This document shows positions 42,791 to 52,419 of a stretch of DNA of 64,000 nt, one piece after another (positions within the stretch are counted from its first letter, which is position 1; each line of letters starts with the position of its first letter). The translations under genes were made by a program, and so were the position numbers. The notes below the pieces were generated by a model. The model did not search any database. It had not been told where the DNA came from and saw nothing but the letters and a program-made list of their open reading frames with translations. This DNA is from Acidimicrobiales bacterium (GTDB lineage Bacteria > Actinomycetota > Acidimicrobiia > Acidimicrobiales > Bog-793), in contig DATGLP010000008.1 in NCBI GenBank assembly GCA_035294085.1, positions 151,681 through 215,680 of the forward strand, in the 5' to 3' direction.

Positions 42791-44268
42791 GCGGGGCTCG
42801 CGTGGGCCGTGAGCCCCCACGCGTCGACCTCGGCCGTCTCGTCGAGGCAGTCCAGCCGCTCGCGGTCCTCGGCGACCCGGGCGGGGTCGAGGTCCGCGCG
42901 GTCGTGTTCCACCACGCCGAGGTCGTCGCCGGCTCCCTGTTCTGCTGCATCCCCGGCGCCCGCCACGACGGCCACGACTACGCGCGCGCGGCGCGCGACG
43001 CGGGCGCGGTCGCCTTCGTCTGCGAGCGCTCCCTCGGCGCGGCCGCGGGTCCAGCCGTGCAGCTCGTCGTGGCACCGGGCGGGGCGCGCCAGGCGATGGC
43101 CCGTGCAGCGTGCGCCTTCTACGGGCATCCCGCTCGGGCGATGCGCTGCGTCGGCGTCACCGGGACGGACGGCAAGACGACCACGACCTACCTGCTGCGC
43201 TCGATCCTCGAGCGCTACGGCTGGCCCACCCTCGTCGTCGGGACGCTCGACGGCGGGCGCACGACGCCGGAGGCGCCGGAGCTGCAGCGGCGCCTCGCCG
43301 AGGCGCGCGACGCGGGGGTCCGGGCGTGCGCCATCGAGGTGAGCAGCCACGCCCTCGCGCTCGGGCGCGTCGAGGGCATGCGGTTCGACGTCGGCGTGTT
43401 CACGAATCTGTCACCCGAGCACCTCGACTTCCACGGGTCGCTGGAGGCCTACTTCGAGGCGAAGGCCAGCCTGTTCACCCCCGAGCGGTGCCGCTTCGGG
43501 GTGGCCAACGCGGACGACGAGCACGGGGCGCGGCTGCTCGCCGCCGCGCCGATCCCCATGGCGTCGTTCTCCCTCGCCGACGCCCACGACCTCGAGGTGG
43601 GTGTCGCCGGGAGCCGCTTCCGCCTCGGTCGCCACCGGGTGCACCTGCGGCTCGGAGGGGTGTTCAACGTGCGCAACGCGCTCGGCGCGGCCGTGGCGGC
43701 GCGCGCCCTCGGCGTCGAGGCAGCGGCCATCGTCGAGGGGCTCGAGGCGGCCGCGCCGGTCCCCGGGCGGTTCGAGGCGATCCCGGGCCCGAGCGGCGTG
43801 ACCGTGGTCGTCGACTACGCGCACACGCCGGCCGCTCTCGAGCAGGTGCTCCAGGCGGCGCGGGGGTGCCCGGCGTCCCGCTCCCGAAGCGGCAGGGTGA
43901 TCGCCGTCTTCGGGTGCGGGGGCGAGCGCGACCGGGGGAAGCGCCCGGCGATGGGCGCCGTGGCGGCGAGGCTCGCGGACCTCGTCGTGCTCACCTCGGA
44001 CAACCCCCGCAGCGAGGACCCGCTCGCCATCATCGGGGAGATCCGCGCCGGCATGCCCGCGGGCACGCCCCACCTCCTCGAGGTGGACCGACGGGCGGCG
44101 ATCGCGGCCGCGCTGCGTGCGGCACGCCCCGGCGACGTCGTCGTCGTCGCGGGCAAGGGGCACGAGAGGTCCCAGGAGGTCGCCGGGCGCTCGCTGCCCT
44201 TCGACGACCGCGAGGTCGTCCGGGCCTCGGTCGCGGCCCTCGGCCTCGGGGAGGCCGCGGCGCGGTGA
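42787..44268 (+). CDS. murE: UDP-MurNAc-tripeptide ligase MurE (meso-DAP adding)
   Basis: 493 residues. ATP loop GVTGTDGKTTTTYLL, EVSSHAL, NLSPEHLDFHG, the ligase motif DYAHTPAALEQVL and the substrate motif SDNPRSEDP; DNPR is the signature for meso-diaminopimelate instead of lysine, fitting the dap genes in this window. GTG overlaps the ftsI stop. Its own stop overlaps mraY directly, leaving no murF. Confidence 0.94.
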   Translation: MSGARVGREPPRVDLGRLVEAVQPLAVLGDPGGVEVRAVVFHHAEVVAGSLFCCIPGARHDGHDYARAARDAGAVAFVCERSLGAAAGPAVQLVVAPGGARQAMARAACAFYGHPARAMRCVGVTGTDGKTTTTYLLRSILERYGWPTLVVGTLDGGRTTPEAPELQRRLAEARDAGVRACAIEVSSHALALGRVEGMRFDVGVFTNLSPEHLDFHGSLEAYFEAKASLFTPERCRFGVANADDEHGARLLAAAPIPMASFSLADAHDLEVGVAGSRFRLGRHRVHLRLGGVFNVRNALGAAVAARALGVEAAAIVEGLEAAAPVPGRFEAIPGPSGVTVVVDYAHTPAALEQVLQAARGCPASRSRSGRVIAVFGCGGERDRGKRPAMGAVAARLADLVVLTSDNPRSEDPLAIIGEIRAGMPAGTPHLLEVDRRAAIAAALRAARPGDVVVVAGKGHERSQEVAGRSLPFDDREVVRASVAALGLGEAAAR

Positions 44269-45308
44269 TCGCCATCTTCACGGCCGGTGGCGTGGCGCTC
44301 CTCATCGCTGGCTTCGGGACCCCGGTGCTGCTTCGCTGGCTGTCCAGCCGGCGCATCGGCCAGCAGATCAGGGAGGACGGTCCGGCGATCCACCTCGTGA
44401 AGGCCGGCACGCCGACGATGGGCGGCCTCGCGATCATCGCCGCGGTGGCGGGGGGCTACTTCCTCGGCCACGTCGGCACGCACGTACCGTTGTCCGCTGG
44501 TGGCGTCCTCGTCGTGGCCGCGGTCGTCCTCGCCGGCGCGATCGGCTTGGCGGACGACTGGCTGAAGGTCCGGCGCCGGCGCAGCCTCGGCCTCAACAAG
44601 CGGGCGAAGCTCGCCCTCCAGCTCGCCGTCGGCGTCGGCTTCTCGCTCGCCGCCGTCTACCTCGCCGGCGCTCGCACGACGCTCTCGTTCACCCGCTTCG
44701 ACGTCCCCGGCATCGCGCTCGGGGCCGGCGTGTGGACCGTGTGGGCCACCTTCGTCATCGTCGCCGAGGCGAACGCCGTCAACCTCACGGACGGGCTGGA
44801 CGGGCTGGCTGCGGGGTCGTCGGCGTTCAGCTTCACCTGCCTCACGCTGATCGGCTACTGGGAGTTTCGCCACGCCCACCTCTACGGGGTCGCCCATCGG
44901 GGGCTCGACGCCCTCGATCTGGCGCTCGCGGCGATCGCGATGGGTGGGGCCTGCGTCGGGTTCCTCTGGTGGAACGCGGCGCCGGCGCGCATCTTCATGG
45001 GCGATACCGGCTCGCTCGCCATCGGCACGGGGCTCGCCTGCATCGCGCTCGAGCTCAACCTGGCCCTCCTGCTGCCGGTCATCGGCGGGCTCTTCCTCGT
45101 CGTCACGCTCTCGGTCGTCGCGCAGGTGGTCGCGTTCCGCTGCTTCGGCACCCGTATCTTCCGCATGGCGCCGCTCCACCATCACTTCGAGCTCGTCGGC
45201 TGGCCGGAGACGACCGTCATCGTGCGGTTCTGGATCTTCTCCGGGCTGTGCACCGCGGTCGCCCTCGGGGTCTTCTACGCCGACTTCCTCGGGGTGCGGA
45301 AGCTGTGA
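44265..45308 (+). CDS. mraY: Phospho-MurNAc-pentapeptide translocase MraY
   Basis: 347 residues, ten predicted helices. Family motifs: KAGTPTMGG, IGLADDWLKVRRRRSLGLNKRAK (catalytic Asp pair), EANAVNLTDGLDGLAAG, WWNAAPARIFMGDTGSLAIG and the APLHHHFELVGWPE His loop. It makes lipid I at the membrane. GTG start overlaps the murE stop, GTGA. Confidence 0.95.
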   Translation: MIAIFTAGGVALLIAGFGTPVLLRWLSSRRIGQQIREDGPAIHLVKAGTPTMGGLAIIAAVAGGYFLGHVGTHVPLSAGGVLVVAAVVLAGAIGLADDWLKVRRRRSLGLNKRAKLALQLAVGVGFSLAAVYLAGARTTLSFTRFDVPGIALGAGVWTVWATFVIVAEANAVNLTDGLDGLAAGSSAFSFTCLTLIGYWEFRHAHLYGVAHRGLDALDLALAAIAMGGACVGFLWWNAAPARIFMGDTGSLAIGTGLACIALELNLALLLPVIGGLFLVVTLSVVAQVVAFRCFGTRIFRMAPLHHHFELVGWPETTVIVRFWIFSGLCTAVALGVFYADFLGVRKL

Positions 45309-46678
45309 GCGGGCCCGGCGCGTCCCTTCGGAGGGTCCTCGTCGTGGGCTTCGCGCGCACGGGCAGGGCCGTCGCCGAGCTCCTCGTCCGGCGCGGCGTC
45401 GCGACGGTCGCGCTCGACGACGCGCCCGGCGCGCCGGCGCTCGCTGCCGCCGAGGGCCTCGGGGTCGAGCTGCGCCCGACGCCGCCGGACGCCGACCTGC
45501 GGCGGCTGCTCGAGCAGGTCGACCTCGTCGTCGTGAGCCCGGGGATACCGCCGCGGCATCGCGCGATCGAGCTCGCGCCGAGCGGAGCGGTCGTCTCCGA
45601 GCTGGAGCTCGCCTATCGGCTCGGCGTGCCACCGATCGTCGCGGTGACGGGGACGAACGGCAAGACGACCGTCACCGGCCTCGTCGCGACCATGCTCGCA
45701 GCCTCGGGCGTGCGTGCCCGCGCCCTCGGCAACATCGGGGAGCCGCTCGTCACCGCCGTGGGGCGGCGCGACCTCGACGTCGCCGTCGTCGAGGTCTCGT
45801 CGTTCCAGCTGGCCTTCACGCAGCGCTTCCGGCCCGCGGTCGCCACCTGGCTCAACCTCGCCGAGGACCACCTCGACTGGCACCCGAGCCTCGAGCACTA
45901 CGTCGCCTCGAAGGCGCGGGTGTGGACCAACCAGCAAGGCGACGATGTCGCCGTCGCCAACGCCGAGGACCCCGTCGTGCGCGAGGCCGCCCGGCTCGTC
46001 CGGGGTCGGCTCGTCCGCTTCGGGCGCGACGCCGGCGAGTACCGCGTCGAGGGCGACGCGCTCGTCGGCCCATCCGGCGAGCCGCTCATCCGGCGCGCCG
46101 ACCTCCGGCGGGCGCTGCCCCACGACGAGCTGAACGCGCTCGCGGCGCTCGCCACGGCGCTCGAAGCCGGCGCGGAACCGGACGCCTGCCGCGGCGCGCT
46201 CGAGCGCTTCGAGCCGCCCCCGCACCGCGTCGAGTTCGTCGCGAGCGTCGACGGCGTCGACTACTACGACGACTCGAAGGCGACGACGCCGTCGGCGGCT
46301 CGGGCTGCCCTCGAGGGGTTCGAGCGGGTCGTGCTCATCGCTGGCGGGCGGAACAAGGGGCTCGACCTCTCGGCGATGCGGCCGGCGCGCGGGCACGGCG
46401 GGTCGGCGCGCCCGAGCGCCGTCGTGGCCATCGGCGAGGCCGCCGACGAGGTCGCGGCGGCGTTCGAGGAGCTGTGCCCCGTGGTGCGCGCCGGGTCGAT
46501 GCGCGAGGCCGTCGAGGCCGCCTCGCGGCTCGCGGCGAGCGGCGACGCGGTCCTGCTCTCGCCTGGCTGCGCCTCGTTCGACTGGTACCGGTCCTACGAG
46601 GAGCGCGGCGAGGACTTCGCCCGGGCGGTCCTCGAGCTCGCGAGCGACCGGGCGACCGGCGCGCGGAGGGGCGCCTGA
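45305..46678 (+). CDS. murD: UDP-MurNAc-L-alanine:D-glutamate ligase MurD
   Basis: 457 residues: Rossmann N-domain (RVLVVGFARTGRAVAELL, VVVSPGIPP), ATP loop VTGTNGKTTVTGL, EVSSFQL, NLAEDHLDWH and the ADP-site region YYDDSKATTPSAARAAL, LIAGGRNKGLDLS. The C-terminus LLSPGCASFDWYRSYEERGEDF is diagnostic of MurD. GTG overlaps mraY. Confidence 0.95.
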   Translation: MSGPGASLRRVLVVGFARTGRAVAELLVRRGVATVALDDAPGAPALAAAEGLGVELRPTPPDADLRRLLEQVDLVVVSPGIPPRHRAIELAPSGAVVSELELAYRLGVPPIVAVTGTNGKTTVTGLVATMLAASGVRARALGNIGEPLVTAVGRRDLDVAVVEVSSFQLAFTQRFRPAVATWLNLAEDHLDWHPSLEHYVASKARVWTNQQGDDVAVANAEDPVVREAARLVRGRLVRFGRDAGEYRVEGDALVGPSGEPLIRRADLRRALPHDELNALAALATALEAGAEPDACRGALERFEPPPHRVEFVASVDGVDYYDDSKATTPSAARAALEGFERVVLIAGGRNKGLDLSAMRPARGHGGSARPSAVVAIGEAADEVAAAFEELCPVVRAGSMREAVEAASRLAASGDAVLLSPGCASFDWYRSYEERGEDFARAVLELASDRATGARRGA

Positions 46679-47919
46679 TGGCCTCGCCGCAGCGGCGGCT
46701 GCCGAGACCTGCACCGGCGCGGGTCCCGGGGGCGCCGCGCCTTCGGGTCATCACCGGGGGCGCCGGCGCGCCACGGCCGAGCGCGCACGCCCCGGCGACG
46801 ACACGGACCCCCGCGGCGGGCGACGCTCGGCGCATCACCGCCCTGGCCGCGCTCCTCACCGCGTTCGGCCTCGTCATGGTGCTGTCCGCCTCGCCGGTGG
46901 TCTCGATCGTCGACTACGGCTCCGCCTGGTCGCTCTTCGAGCGGCAGCTGCTGTGGAGCGTGCTCGGCGTGCTCGGCTTCGCGCTCGCCCGCCGGGTCGA
47001 CCTCGCCCGCCTGCGACGGCTCGCCGTGCCGCTGCTCGTGGGGACGACCCTGCTCCTCCTCGCCGTGCTCGCGCCCGGTATCGGCCGCAGCGCCGGTGGC
47101 TCGAGCCGCTGGATCGGCGCGGGCTTCGTCCGGATCCAGCCCTCGGAGCTCGCGAAGCTCGCCTTCGTGCTCTTCGCCGCCGACCTCGTGTGCCGGCGCG
47201 CCGGCGCACGCGACGAGCTGCGCGAGATCGTGCGGCCGCTCGCCCTCGTGCTCGCGTTCCTCGGCGTCCTGATCCTGAAGCAGCCCGACATGGGGACCGC
47301 GATCGTCCTCGTGTGCATCTGCGGGCTCGTGCTCTTCGCCGGCGGGGTGCGGACGCGGCTGCTCGTCGGCGGGCTCGGGCTCGTCGCGCTCGCCGGCGGG
47401 GCGCTGGCGCTCGCAGCCCCGTACCGGCGCGCGCGGCTGCTCTCGTTCGTCAACCCGTTCGCGCACGCCACCACGACCGGCTACCAGGTGGTCCAGTCCC
47501 TCGCCGCGCTCGGCTCGGGGCACCTCACCGGTGCCGGCTTCGCGGGGTCGGCCACCACCTACGGGCTGCTGCCGAACGCGCAGACGGACTTCATCTTCGC
47601 CGTCGTCGGCAACGAGCTCGGGCTCCTCGGCGCCGTCGGGGTCGTCCTCGCCTTCCTCGCCTTCGGCTGGGTGGGGCTGCGCATCGCCGCGCACGCGCCC
47701 GATCGCTTCTCCGCGCTCGTCGCGGTCGGCGTCACGGGCTGGATCGTGTGCCAGGCGCTCATCAACATCGGCGGCGTGACCGGCATCCTCCCCGAGACGG
47801 GCATCCCCCTGCCGTTCCTCTCCTTCGGCGGCTCCTCCCTCGTCGTCGTGCTCGTCGCGAGCGGCCTCCTCGCGAACGTCGCGCGGGCGCGGGCCACCCA
47901 GGAGGAGGGCGCGCCGTGA
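46678..47919 (+). CDS. ftsW: SEDS peptidoglycan polymerase FtsW
   Basis: 413 residues: a Pro/Arg-rich cytoplasmic tail of about 50, then ten helices. Conserved parts: GGSSRWIGAGFVRIQPSELAKLAF, LKQPDMGTA (catalytic Asp of SEDS enzymes), YQVVQSLAALGSG, PNAQTDFIFAVVGNELG and PLPFLSFGGSSL. Polymerises septal glycan with FtsI. Starts ATG in a TGATG junction. Confidence 0.94.
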   Translation: MASPQRRLPRPAPARVPGAPRLRVITGGAGAPRPSAHAPATTRTPAAGDARRITALAALLTAFGLVMVLSASPVVSIVDYGSAWSLFERQLLWSVLGVLGFALARRVDLARLRRLAVPLLVGTTLLLLAVLAPGIGRSAGGSSRWIGAGFVRIQPSELAKLAFVLFAADLVCRRAGARDELREIVRPLALVLAFLGVLILKQPDMGTAIVLVCICGLVLFAGGVRTRLLVGGLGLVALAGGALALAAPYRRARLLSFVNPFAHATTTGYQVVQSLAALGSGHLTGAGFAGSATTYGLLPNAQTDFIFAVVGNELGLLGAVGVVLAFLAFGWVGLRIAAHAPDRFSALVAVGVTGWIVCQALINIGGVTGILPETGIPLPFLSFGGSSLVVVLVASGLLANVARARATQEEGAP

Positions 47920-49127
47920 CCGCTCGCGGCGAGGCGCTGTTCATCACGGGAGGCGGGACGGCCGGCCACGTGCTGCCGGCGCTCGCCATCGCCGACGCCC
48001 TCGTGGCGAGCGGCGTCGAGCGTTCGGCGCTGCGCTTCGTCGGGTCGCGCCGGGGAATGGAGGCGCAGCTCGTCCCGCCGCGCGGCATCGCCCTCACCCT
48101 CCTGCCCGGCCGGGGGGTCGTCCGCCGTCCGACGCCCGCGAGCGCCGCGGCGCTGGCAGGCCTCGGCGTCGCCCTCGCGCGCGCCCTCGTGCTCGTCGCC
48201 TGGCACCGGCCGCGCGCGGTCGTGAGCCTGGGCGGCTACGCAGCGCTCGCCTGCTCGCTCGCGGCCGCGGCGCTGCGCCGGCCGCTCGTCGTCGTGAACG
48301 TCGATGCGGTGCCGGGCGCCGTGAACCGGGTCACCGGCCGCTTCGCCCGGGTCTGCGCCGTCGCCTTCACCGGCACGCCGCTGCCGCGCGCGGTGGTGAC
48401 CGGGGCGCCGGTGCGTCCCGAGGTGCTCGGCGTCGACCGCTCGCCCGAGGGGCGAGCCTGCGCGCGCCGGCGCCTCGGCGTCGGAGACGGCGCCCTCGTG
48501 GCGGTCGTCGGCGGGTCGCTCGGCGCCCGGCGCCTCAACGACGCGGCCCTCGACCTGGCGAGGCGCCTCGCGGGCCGCAGCGATCTGCTCCTCTACCACG
48601 TCGCCGGTGCCCGCAACCTCGAGGAGGTCGGCCGCCGGCGCGCCGCGCTCGGCTCGCCGAGCGGGTCCGTCGCCTACCGCCTCGTCGGCTTCGAGGAGCG
48701 GATGCCCGAGCTGCTCGCCGCGGCGGACCTCGTGGTGTGCCGAGCCGGCGCGTCGACGGTCGCCGAGCTCGCGGTCGTCGGCACGCCGAGCATCCTCGTG
48801 CCGCTGCCCGGCGCGCCCGGCGACCACCAGCGTCGGAACGCCGACGCGCTCGCGCGCGCGGGGGGCGCCATCGTCCTCGACGACGCGGCGTGCACCGGCG
48901 AGCGCCTCGCGGGGCTGGTCGAGGAGCTGCTCGAGGATCCCGCTCGCCTGGCGGAGATGTCCCGGGCCGCGCGTACCCTCGGCCGGCCGGACGCCGCCGC
49001 GGCGATTGCGCGCCTCGTCGCCGAGGTAGCCGCGGCGCCGCCGAGCGGACGGGTGCCGGGCGGGCGTGGGGCGCGCCACGGCGAGGAGCGCTCGCCGGGC
49101 GCTGGCGCGAGGAGCGCTCGCCGGTGA
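47916..49127 (+). CDS. murG: Lipid II synthase MurG
   Basis: 403 residues, a GT28 glycosyltransferase that adds GlcNAc to lipid I. GGGTAGHVLPALAIADAL at the N-terminus, VSLGGYAALACSLAA, VVGGSLGARRLNDAAL, and the C-domain UDP site CRAGASTVAELAVVGTPSILVPLPGAPGDHQ. A disordered Arg/Gly tail of about 30 residues ends it. GTGA overlap with ftsW. Confidence 0.95.
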   Translation: MTARGEALFITGGGTAGHVLPALAIADALVASGVERSALRFVGSRRGMEAQLVPPRGIALTLLPGRGVVRRPTPASAAALAGLGVALARALVLVAWHRPRAVVSLGGYAALACSLAAAALRRPLVVVNVDAVPGAVNRVTGRFARVCAVAFTGTPLPRAVVTGAPVRPEVLGVDRSPEGRACARRRLGVGDGALVAVVGGSLGARRLNDAALDLARRLAGRSDLLLYHVAGARNLEEVGRRRAALGSPSGSVAYRLVGFEERMPELLAAADLVVCRAGASTVAELAVVGTPSILVPLPGAPGDHQRRNADALARAGGAIVLDDAACTGERLAGLVEELLEDPARLAEMSRAARTLGRPDAAAAIARLVAEVAAAPPSGRVPGGRGARHGEERSPGAGARSARR

Positions 49128-50491
49128 GCGCCCCGGACCTCAGCCGGCCGCGGCGCGTCCATGTCGTCGGGATCGGGGGCGCGGGGATGAGCGCCATCGC
49201 CACGGTGCTGCGCGAGATGGGCCACGTGGTCTCCGGCAGCGACGTGAAGGACGGACCGGCGCTCGAGCGCCTCCGGGCGCTCGGGGTCGAGGTGCGAGTC
49301 GGCCACGATGCGGCGAACGTGGCCGGCGCCGAGGTCGTCGCGACCTCGAGCGCCGTCCCGCCGGGCAACGTCGAGCTCGCGGCGGCCCGGAGCGCCGGCG
49401 TGCCCATCCACTCGCGCGCCGAGACGCTCGCCGCGATCTGCGCGCAGCGGCGCACGCTCGCGGTGGCGGGCACGCACGGCAAGACGACGACGACCTCGAT
49501 GGTGGCGCTCGTGGCGGCGGAGGCGGGTCTGTCGCCCTCGTTCCTCGTCGGCGGGGAGGTCAACGAGATCGGCACGAACGCCGCGTGGTGCCCCGGCGAG
49601 TGGCTCGTCGTCGAGGCCGACGAGAGCGACGGAACCTTCCTCGAGCTCGCCCCGGAGGTCGCGCTCGTGACGAACGTCGAGCCAGATCACCTCGAGCACT
49701 ACGGGTCCGTCGAGGCGCTGGAGCGCGCGTTCGGCCGCTTCCTCGCGAACGCGCCGCGGGCGGTCGTGTGCGCCGACGACGCCCGCGCGCGCTCCCTGGC
49801 GCCACCCACGGCCAGGACGTACGGCTTCGCCCCCGGCGCGCACGTGCGCATCGCGCGCTTCGCGGGAGGGCGTGCCTCGCTCACGCTCGGCCTCGAGGTC
49901 GACGGCGAGGCGGTCGACGACTGGACGGTGCCGGTGCCCGGGGCGCACAACGCCCGCAACGTCGCGGGCGCGGCGGCGGCCGCGCTCGAGCTCGGCATCC
50001 GGCTCGAGGTGGTCGGACGGGCGCTCGCCCGGTTCGCCGGCGTGGCCCGTCGCTTCGAGTTCCGCGGGGAGCGCAACGGGGTGACCTTCGTGGACGACTA
50101 CGCGCACCTGCCGGGCGAGGTCGAAGCCGCGCTGTCGACGGCGCGCCTCGGCGGGTTCCGGCGCATCGTCGCCGTGTTCCAGCCGCACCGCTACTCGCGC
50201 GTCGAGGCGCTCGCGCCGGACTTCGCGCACGCCTTCGTGCAGGCGGACGTCCTCGTCGTGACCCCGATCTACGCCGCCGGCGAGAGCGCGCGCCCGGGCG
50301 TGTCCTCGAAGCTCATCGTCGACGCCGTGCTCGCCGCCCACCCCGAGGCGCGCGTCGTCAGCTGCTCGAGCCGCGGCGAGGTCGTCGAGTTCCTCGCCGC
50401 GACGTTGCGGCCCGGCGACTGCTGCCTCACGCTGTCCGCCGGAGACCTGACGAGCCTCGGCGACGAGCTCTCGGCCGGAGGGGCCGGTTGA
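49124..50491 (+). CDS. murC: UDP-MurNAc:L-alanine ligase MurC
   Basis: 455 residues: VHVVGIGGAGMSAIATVL, SGSDVKDGPALERL, TSSAVPPGN, the ATP loop VAGTHGKTTTTSM, VEADESDGTFL, NVEPDHLEHYG and DDYAHLPGEVEAAL, FQPHRYSR. Adds the first residue of the stem peptide. GTGA overlap with murG. Confidence 0.95.
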   Translation: MSAPDLSRPRRVHVVGIGGAGMSAIATVLREMGHVVSGSDVKDGPALERLRALGVEVRVGHDAANVAGAEVVATSSAVPPGNVELAAARSAGVPIHSRAETLAAICAQRRTLAVAGTHGKTTTTSMVALVAAEAGLSPSFLVGGEVNEIGTNAAWCPGEWLVVEADESDGTFLELAPEVALVTNVEPDHLEHYGSVEALERAFGRFLANAPRAVVCADDARARSLAPPTARTYGFAPGAHVRIARFAGGRASLTLGLEVDGEAVDDWTVPVPGAHNARNVAGAAAAALELGIRLEVVGRALARFAGVARRFEFRGERNGVTFVDDYAHLPGEVEAALSTARLGGFRRIVAVFQPHRYSRVEALAPDFAHAFVQADVLVVTPIYAAGESARPGVSSKLIVDAVLAAHPEARVVSCSSRGEVVEFLAATLRPGDCCLTLSAGDLTSLGDELSAGGAG

Positions 50492-51417
50492 TGCCGCTCG
50501 CCGCCCGGGCGGCGGCGGTCGAGGCGGCGGCGCGCCTCCTCGGCGGGTGGGCGCGGCGCGACGAGCCGATCGGGGGGCGCACCACCTACCGCGTCGGTGG
50601 CCGGGCCGCGCTCTTCGTCGAGCTCGGCGAGCCCGGCGTGGCCGACGCGCTCTGCGAGGCCGTGGCCGAGACCGGCGTCGACGTGCTCGTCCTCGGCAGG
50701 GGCTCGAACCTCCTCGTCGCCGAGCGGGGCTTCGCCGGCGTGTGCGTCGCCCTCGGGCCGCCGCACGACGCGCTGCGCGTCGAGGCCGCGAGCGCGAGCC
50801 TCGAGGCCGGCGGCGCCGTGCCGCTCCCGGTCGTGGCGCGCCGGGCCGCCGCGGCCGGGCTCACCGGGATGGAGTGGGCGGTGGGCATCCCCGGGTCGGT
50901 CGGCGGTGCGGTGCGGATGAACGCCGGCTCCCACGGCTGCGAGACGGCCGACCGCCTCGTCTCGGCTCGCGTCCTCGACCTTCGCGACGGGGTCGGGCGC
51001 GACCTGCCCGCCGCGGCGCTCGCGCTCGGCTACCGGCGCTCGGCGATCGGGCGCTACGAGGTGGTCTGCTCGGCGCGCTTCGCGCTCGAGCGCGCCGAGG
51101 CGAGCCGGGCGCAGGCGCTCGTCGCGCAGCTCGTGCGCTGGCGCCGGGAGCACCAGCCCGGCGGGCGCAACGGCGGCTCCGTCTTCGCCAACCCCCCCGG
51201 CGAGTCCGCCGGCCGCCTCATCGAGGCGGCAGGGCTGAAGGGTCGGCGGCGCAACGGCGCCCGCGTGTCCACGAAGCACGCGAACTTCATCGTGGTCGAA
51301 CCCGGAGGCACGGCCGACGACGTCTACGCGCTCGCCTGCGAGGTGCGCGAGGTCGTCGCGGCGCGCCTCGGCGTCGAGCTCGCCTGGGAGCTGGAGACCG
51401 TGGGGTTCGCGCCGTGA
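50491..51417 (+). CDS. murB: UDP-GlcNAc-enolpyruvate reductase MurB
   Basis: 308 residues, FAD enzyme making UDP-MurNAc. TTYRVGGRAALFVEL, LGRGSNLLVAERGF, MEWAVGIPGSVGGAVRMNAGS, the proton-donor serine in NGGSVFANP and IEAAGLKGRRRNGA are family motifs of type I MurB. ATG in a TGATG junction with murC. The start of a UDP-GlcNAc-specific partner (murA) is not in the window. Confidence 0.94.
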   Translation: MPLAARAAAVEAAARLLGGWARRDEPIGGRTTYRVGGRAALFVELGEPGVADALCEAVAETGVDVLVLGRGSNLLVAERGFAGVCVALGPPHDALRVEAASASLEAGGAVPLPVVARRAAAAGLTGMEWAVGIPGSVGGAVRMNAGSHGCETADRLVSARVLDLRDGVGRDLPAAALALGYRRSAIGRYEVVCSARFALERAEASRAQALVAQLVRWRREHQPGGRNGGSVFANPPGESAGRLIEAAGLKGRRRNGARVSTKHANFIVVEPGGTADDVYALACEVREVVAARLGVELAWELETVGFAP

Positions 51418-52208
51418 GCGCACCCTCCGTCGCGCCGGCGCGCGAGCGGCGGGCAGCGCCGCGACCGGACCCCAAGGTGCTGGCGCGGCGCGTCGCCGTG
51501 GCGCGCGCAGCGGGCCGCCGCCGCCTGCGCCGCGCCGGTGTGGCGGCGGCGGTCGTCGCCCTCGGCGTCCTCGCGCTCGTCGTGCTGCACTCGCCGCTGT
51601 GCTCGGTGCGCACCGTCACCATCGTCGGCGCGCGCCACACCACGCGCGCCGAGGTCCTCGCCGCCACGGGCTTGCGGGCCCATCCGCCGCTCATCGACGT
51701 GAGCAGCGCGCGGGCCGAGGCGGCCCTCGAGGCGCTGCCCTGGGTCGCGCGGGCGCGGGTCACGAAGCGGTGGCCGTCGGCCGTGTCGATCGTCCTCAGG
51801 GAGCGGGTCGCGGTCGCCGCCGCGCCGATTCCCGGTGGCCGGGTCGCGCTCCTCGACCCGAGCGGCCGGGTCCTCGAGGACGTGGCGCGCGCCTCGGGGG
51901 TGGTGCCGCTCGCCGGCCTCGCGCGCGTGCCGCGCCCGGGCGGCTTCGTCGAGGCGCCCGGCGCCTCCCTCGCTGCGGTCGCCGCCGAGGTCCCCGCCTC
52001 CCTCGTCGGCCGGATCGCCTACCTCGCCGAACGCCGTGGCCTCGGGGTCGTGTGCCGCATCGTCCACGGCCCCCTCGCCGTGCTCGGCACTGCGGCCGAC
52101 CTGCACGAGAAGTTCGTGGCCCTCGCGACCGTCCTCGCTCGGGTGGATGTGACGGGAATCGTCACAATCGACCTGCGGGTTCCCTCGAGGGCGGTCTTGA
52201 CCCCGTGA
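51414..52208 (+). CDS. ftsQ: Division protein FtsQ
   Basis: 264 residues: a basic cytoplasmic tail of about 40, a transmembrane helix ([21 protein letters not shown]), a POTRA domain ([23 protein letters not shown]...[27 protein letters not shown]) and the FtsQ beta domain. It links FtsL/FtsB to the divisome. GTGA overlap with murB. Its 3' end carries the ftsZ promoter. Confidence 0.92.
   Translation: MSAPSVAPARERRAAPRPDPKVLARRVAVARAAGRRRLRRAGVAAAVVALGVLALVVLHSPLCSVRTVTIVGARHTTRAEVLAATGLRAHPPLIDVSSARAEAALEALPWVARARVTKRWPSAVSIVLRERVAVAAAPIPGGRVALLDPSGRVLEDVARASGVVPLAGLARVPRPGGFVEAPGASLAAVAAEVPASLVGRIAYLAERRGLGVVCRIVHGPLAVLGTAADLHEKFVALATVLARVDVTGIVTIDLRVPSRAVLTP
52148..52166. promoter_or_regulatory. 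Inverted repeat upstream of the ftsZ promoter
   Basis: TGTGACG-GGAAT-CGTCACA, a perfect 7-5-7 inverted repeat inside ftsQ, centred about 43 bases before the ftsZ -35 hexamer. It looks like a dimeric regulator site, though it also encodes conserved-looking FtsQ residues. Confidence 0.35.
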
Positions 52209-52225
52209 GGTGCCCGCCCTATGTT
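52197..52225 (+). promoter_or_regulatory. ftsZ promoter
   Basis: TTGACC (52197-52202), a 17-base spacer and TATGTT (52220-52225) sit across the ftsQ stop. The start would be near 52232, giving a leader of about 190 bases before the ftsZ TTG. This fits separate control of FtsZ levels. Confidence 0.6.
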
Positions 52226-52419
52226 CACGACGTCCGAGTCCCTACCTGCTCCGGTCGCCCGCGCCGGGGCTCGCCAGCTCAGCTCGTCGTCTCCGAGTCG
52301 ACCCGTCGGCGCGAGGGTCGCGGGCGGGCCGGGACGGACGCGCAGCGGGATTCCCGGTGCCGAGGGCTGGCGGTGAGGTTGTCCCGGGGAGTGGGTCAGC
52401 AGGGAGACGGGGGACAGAA

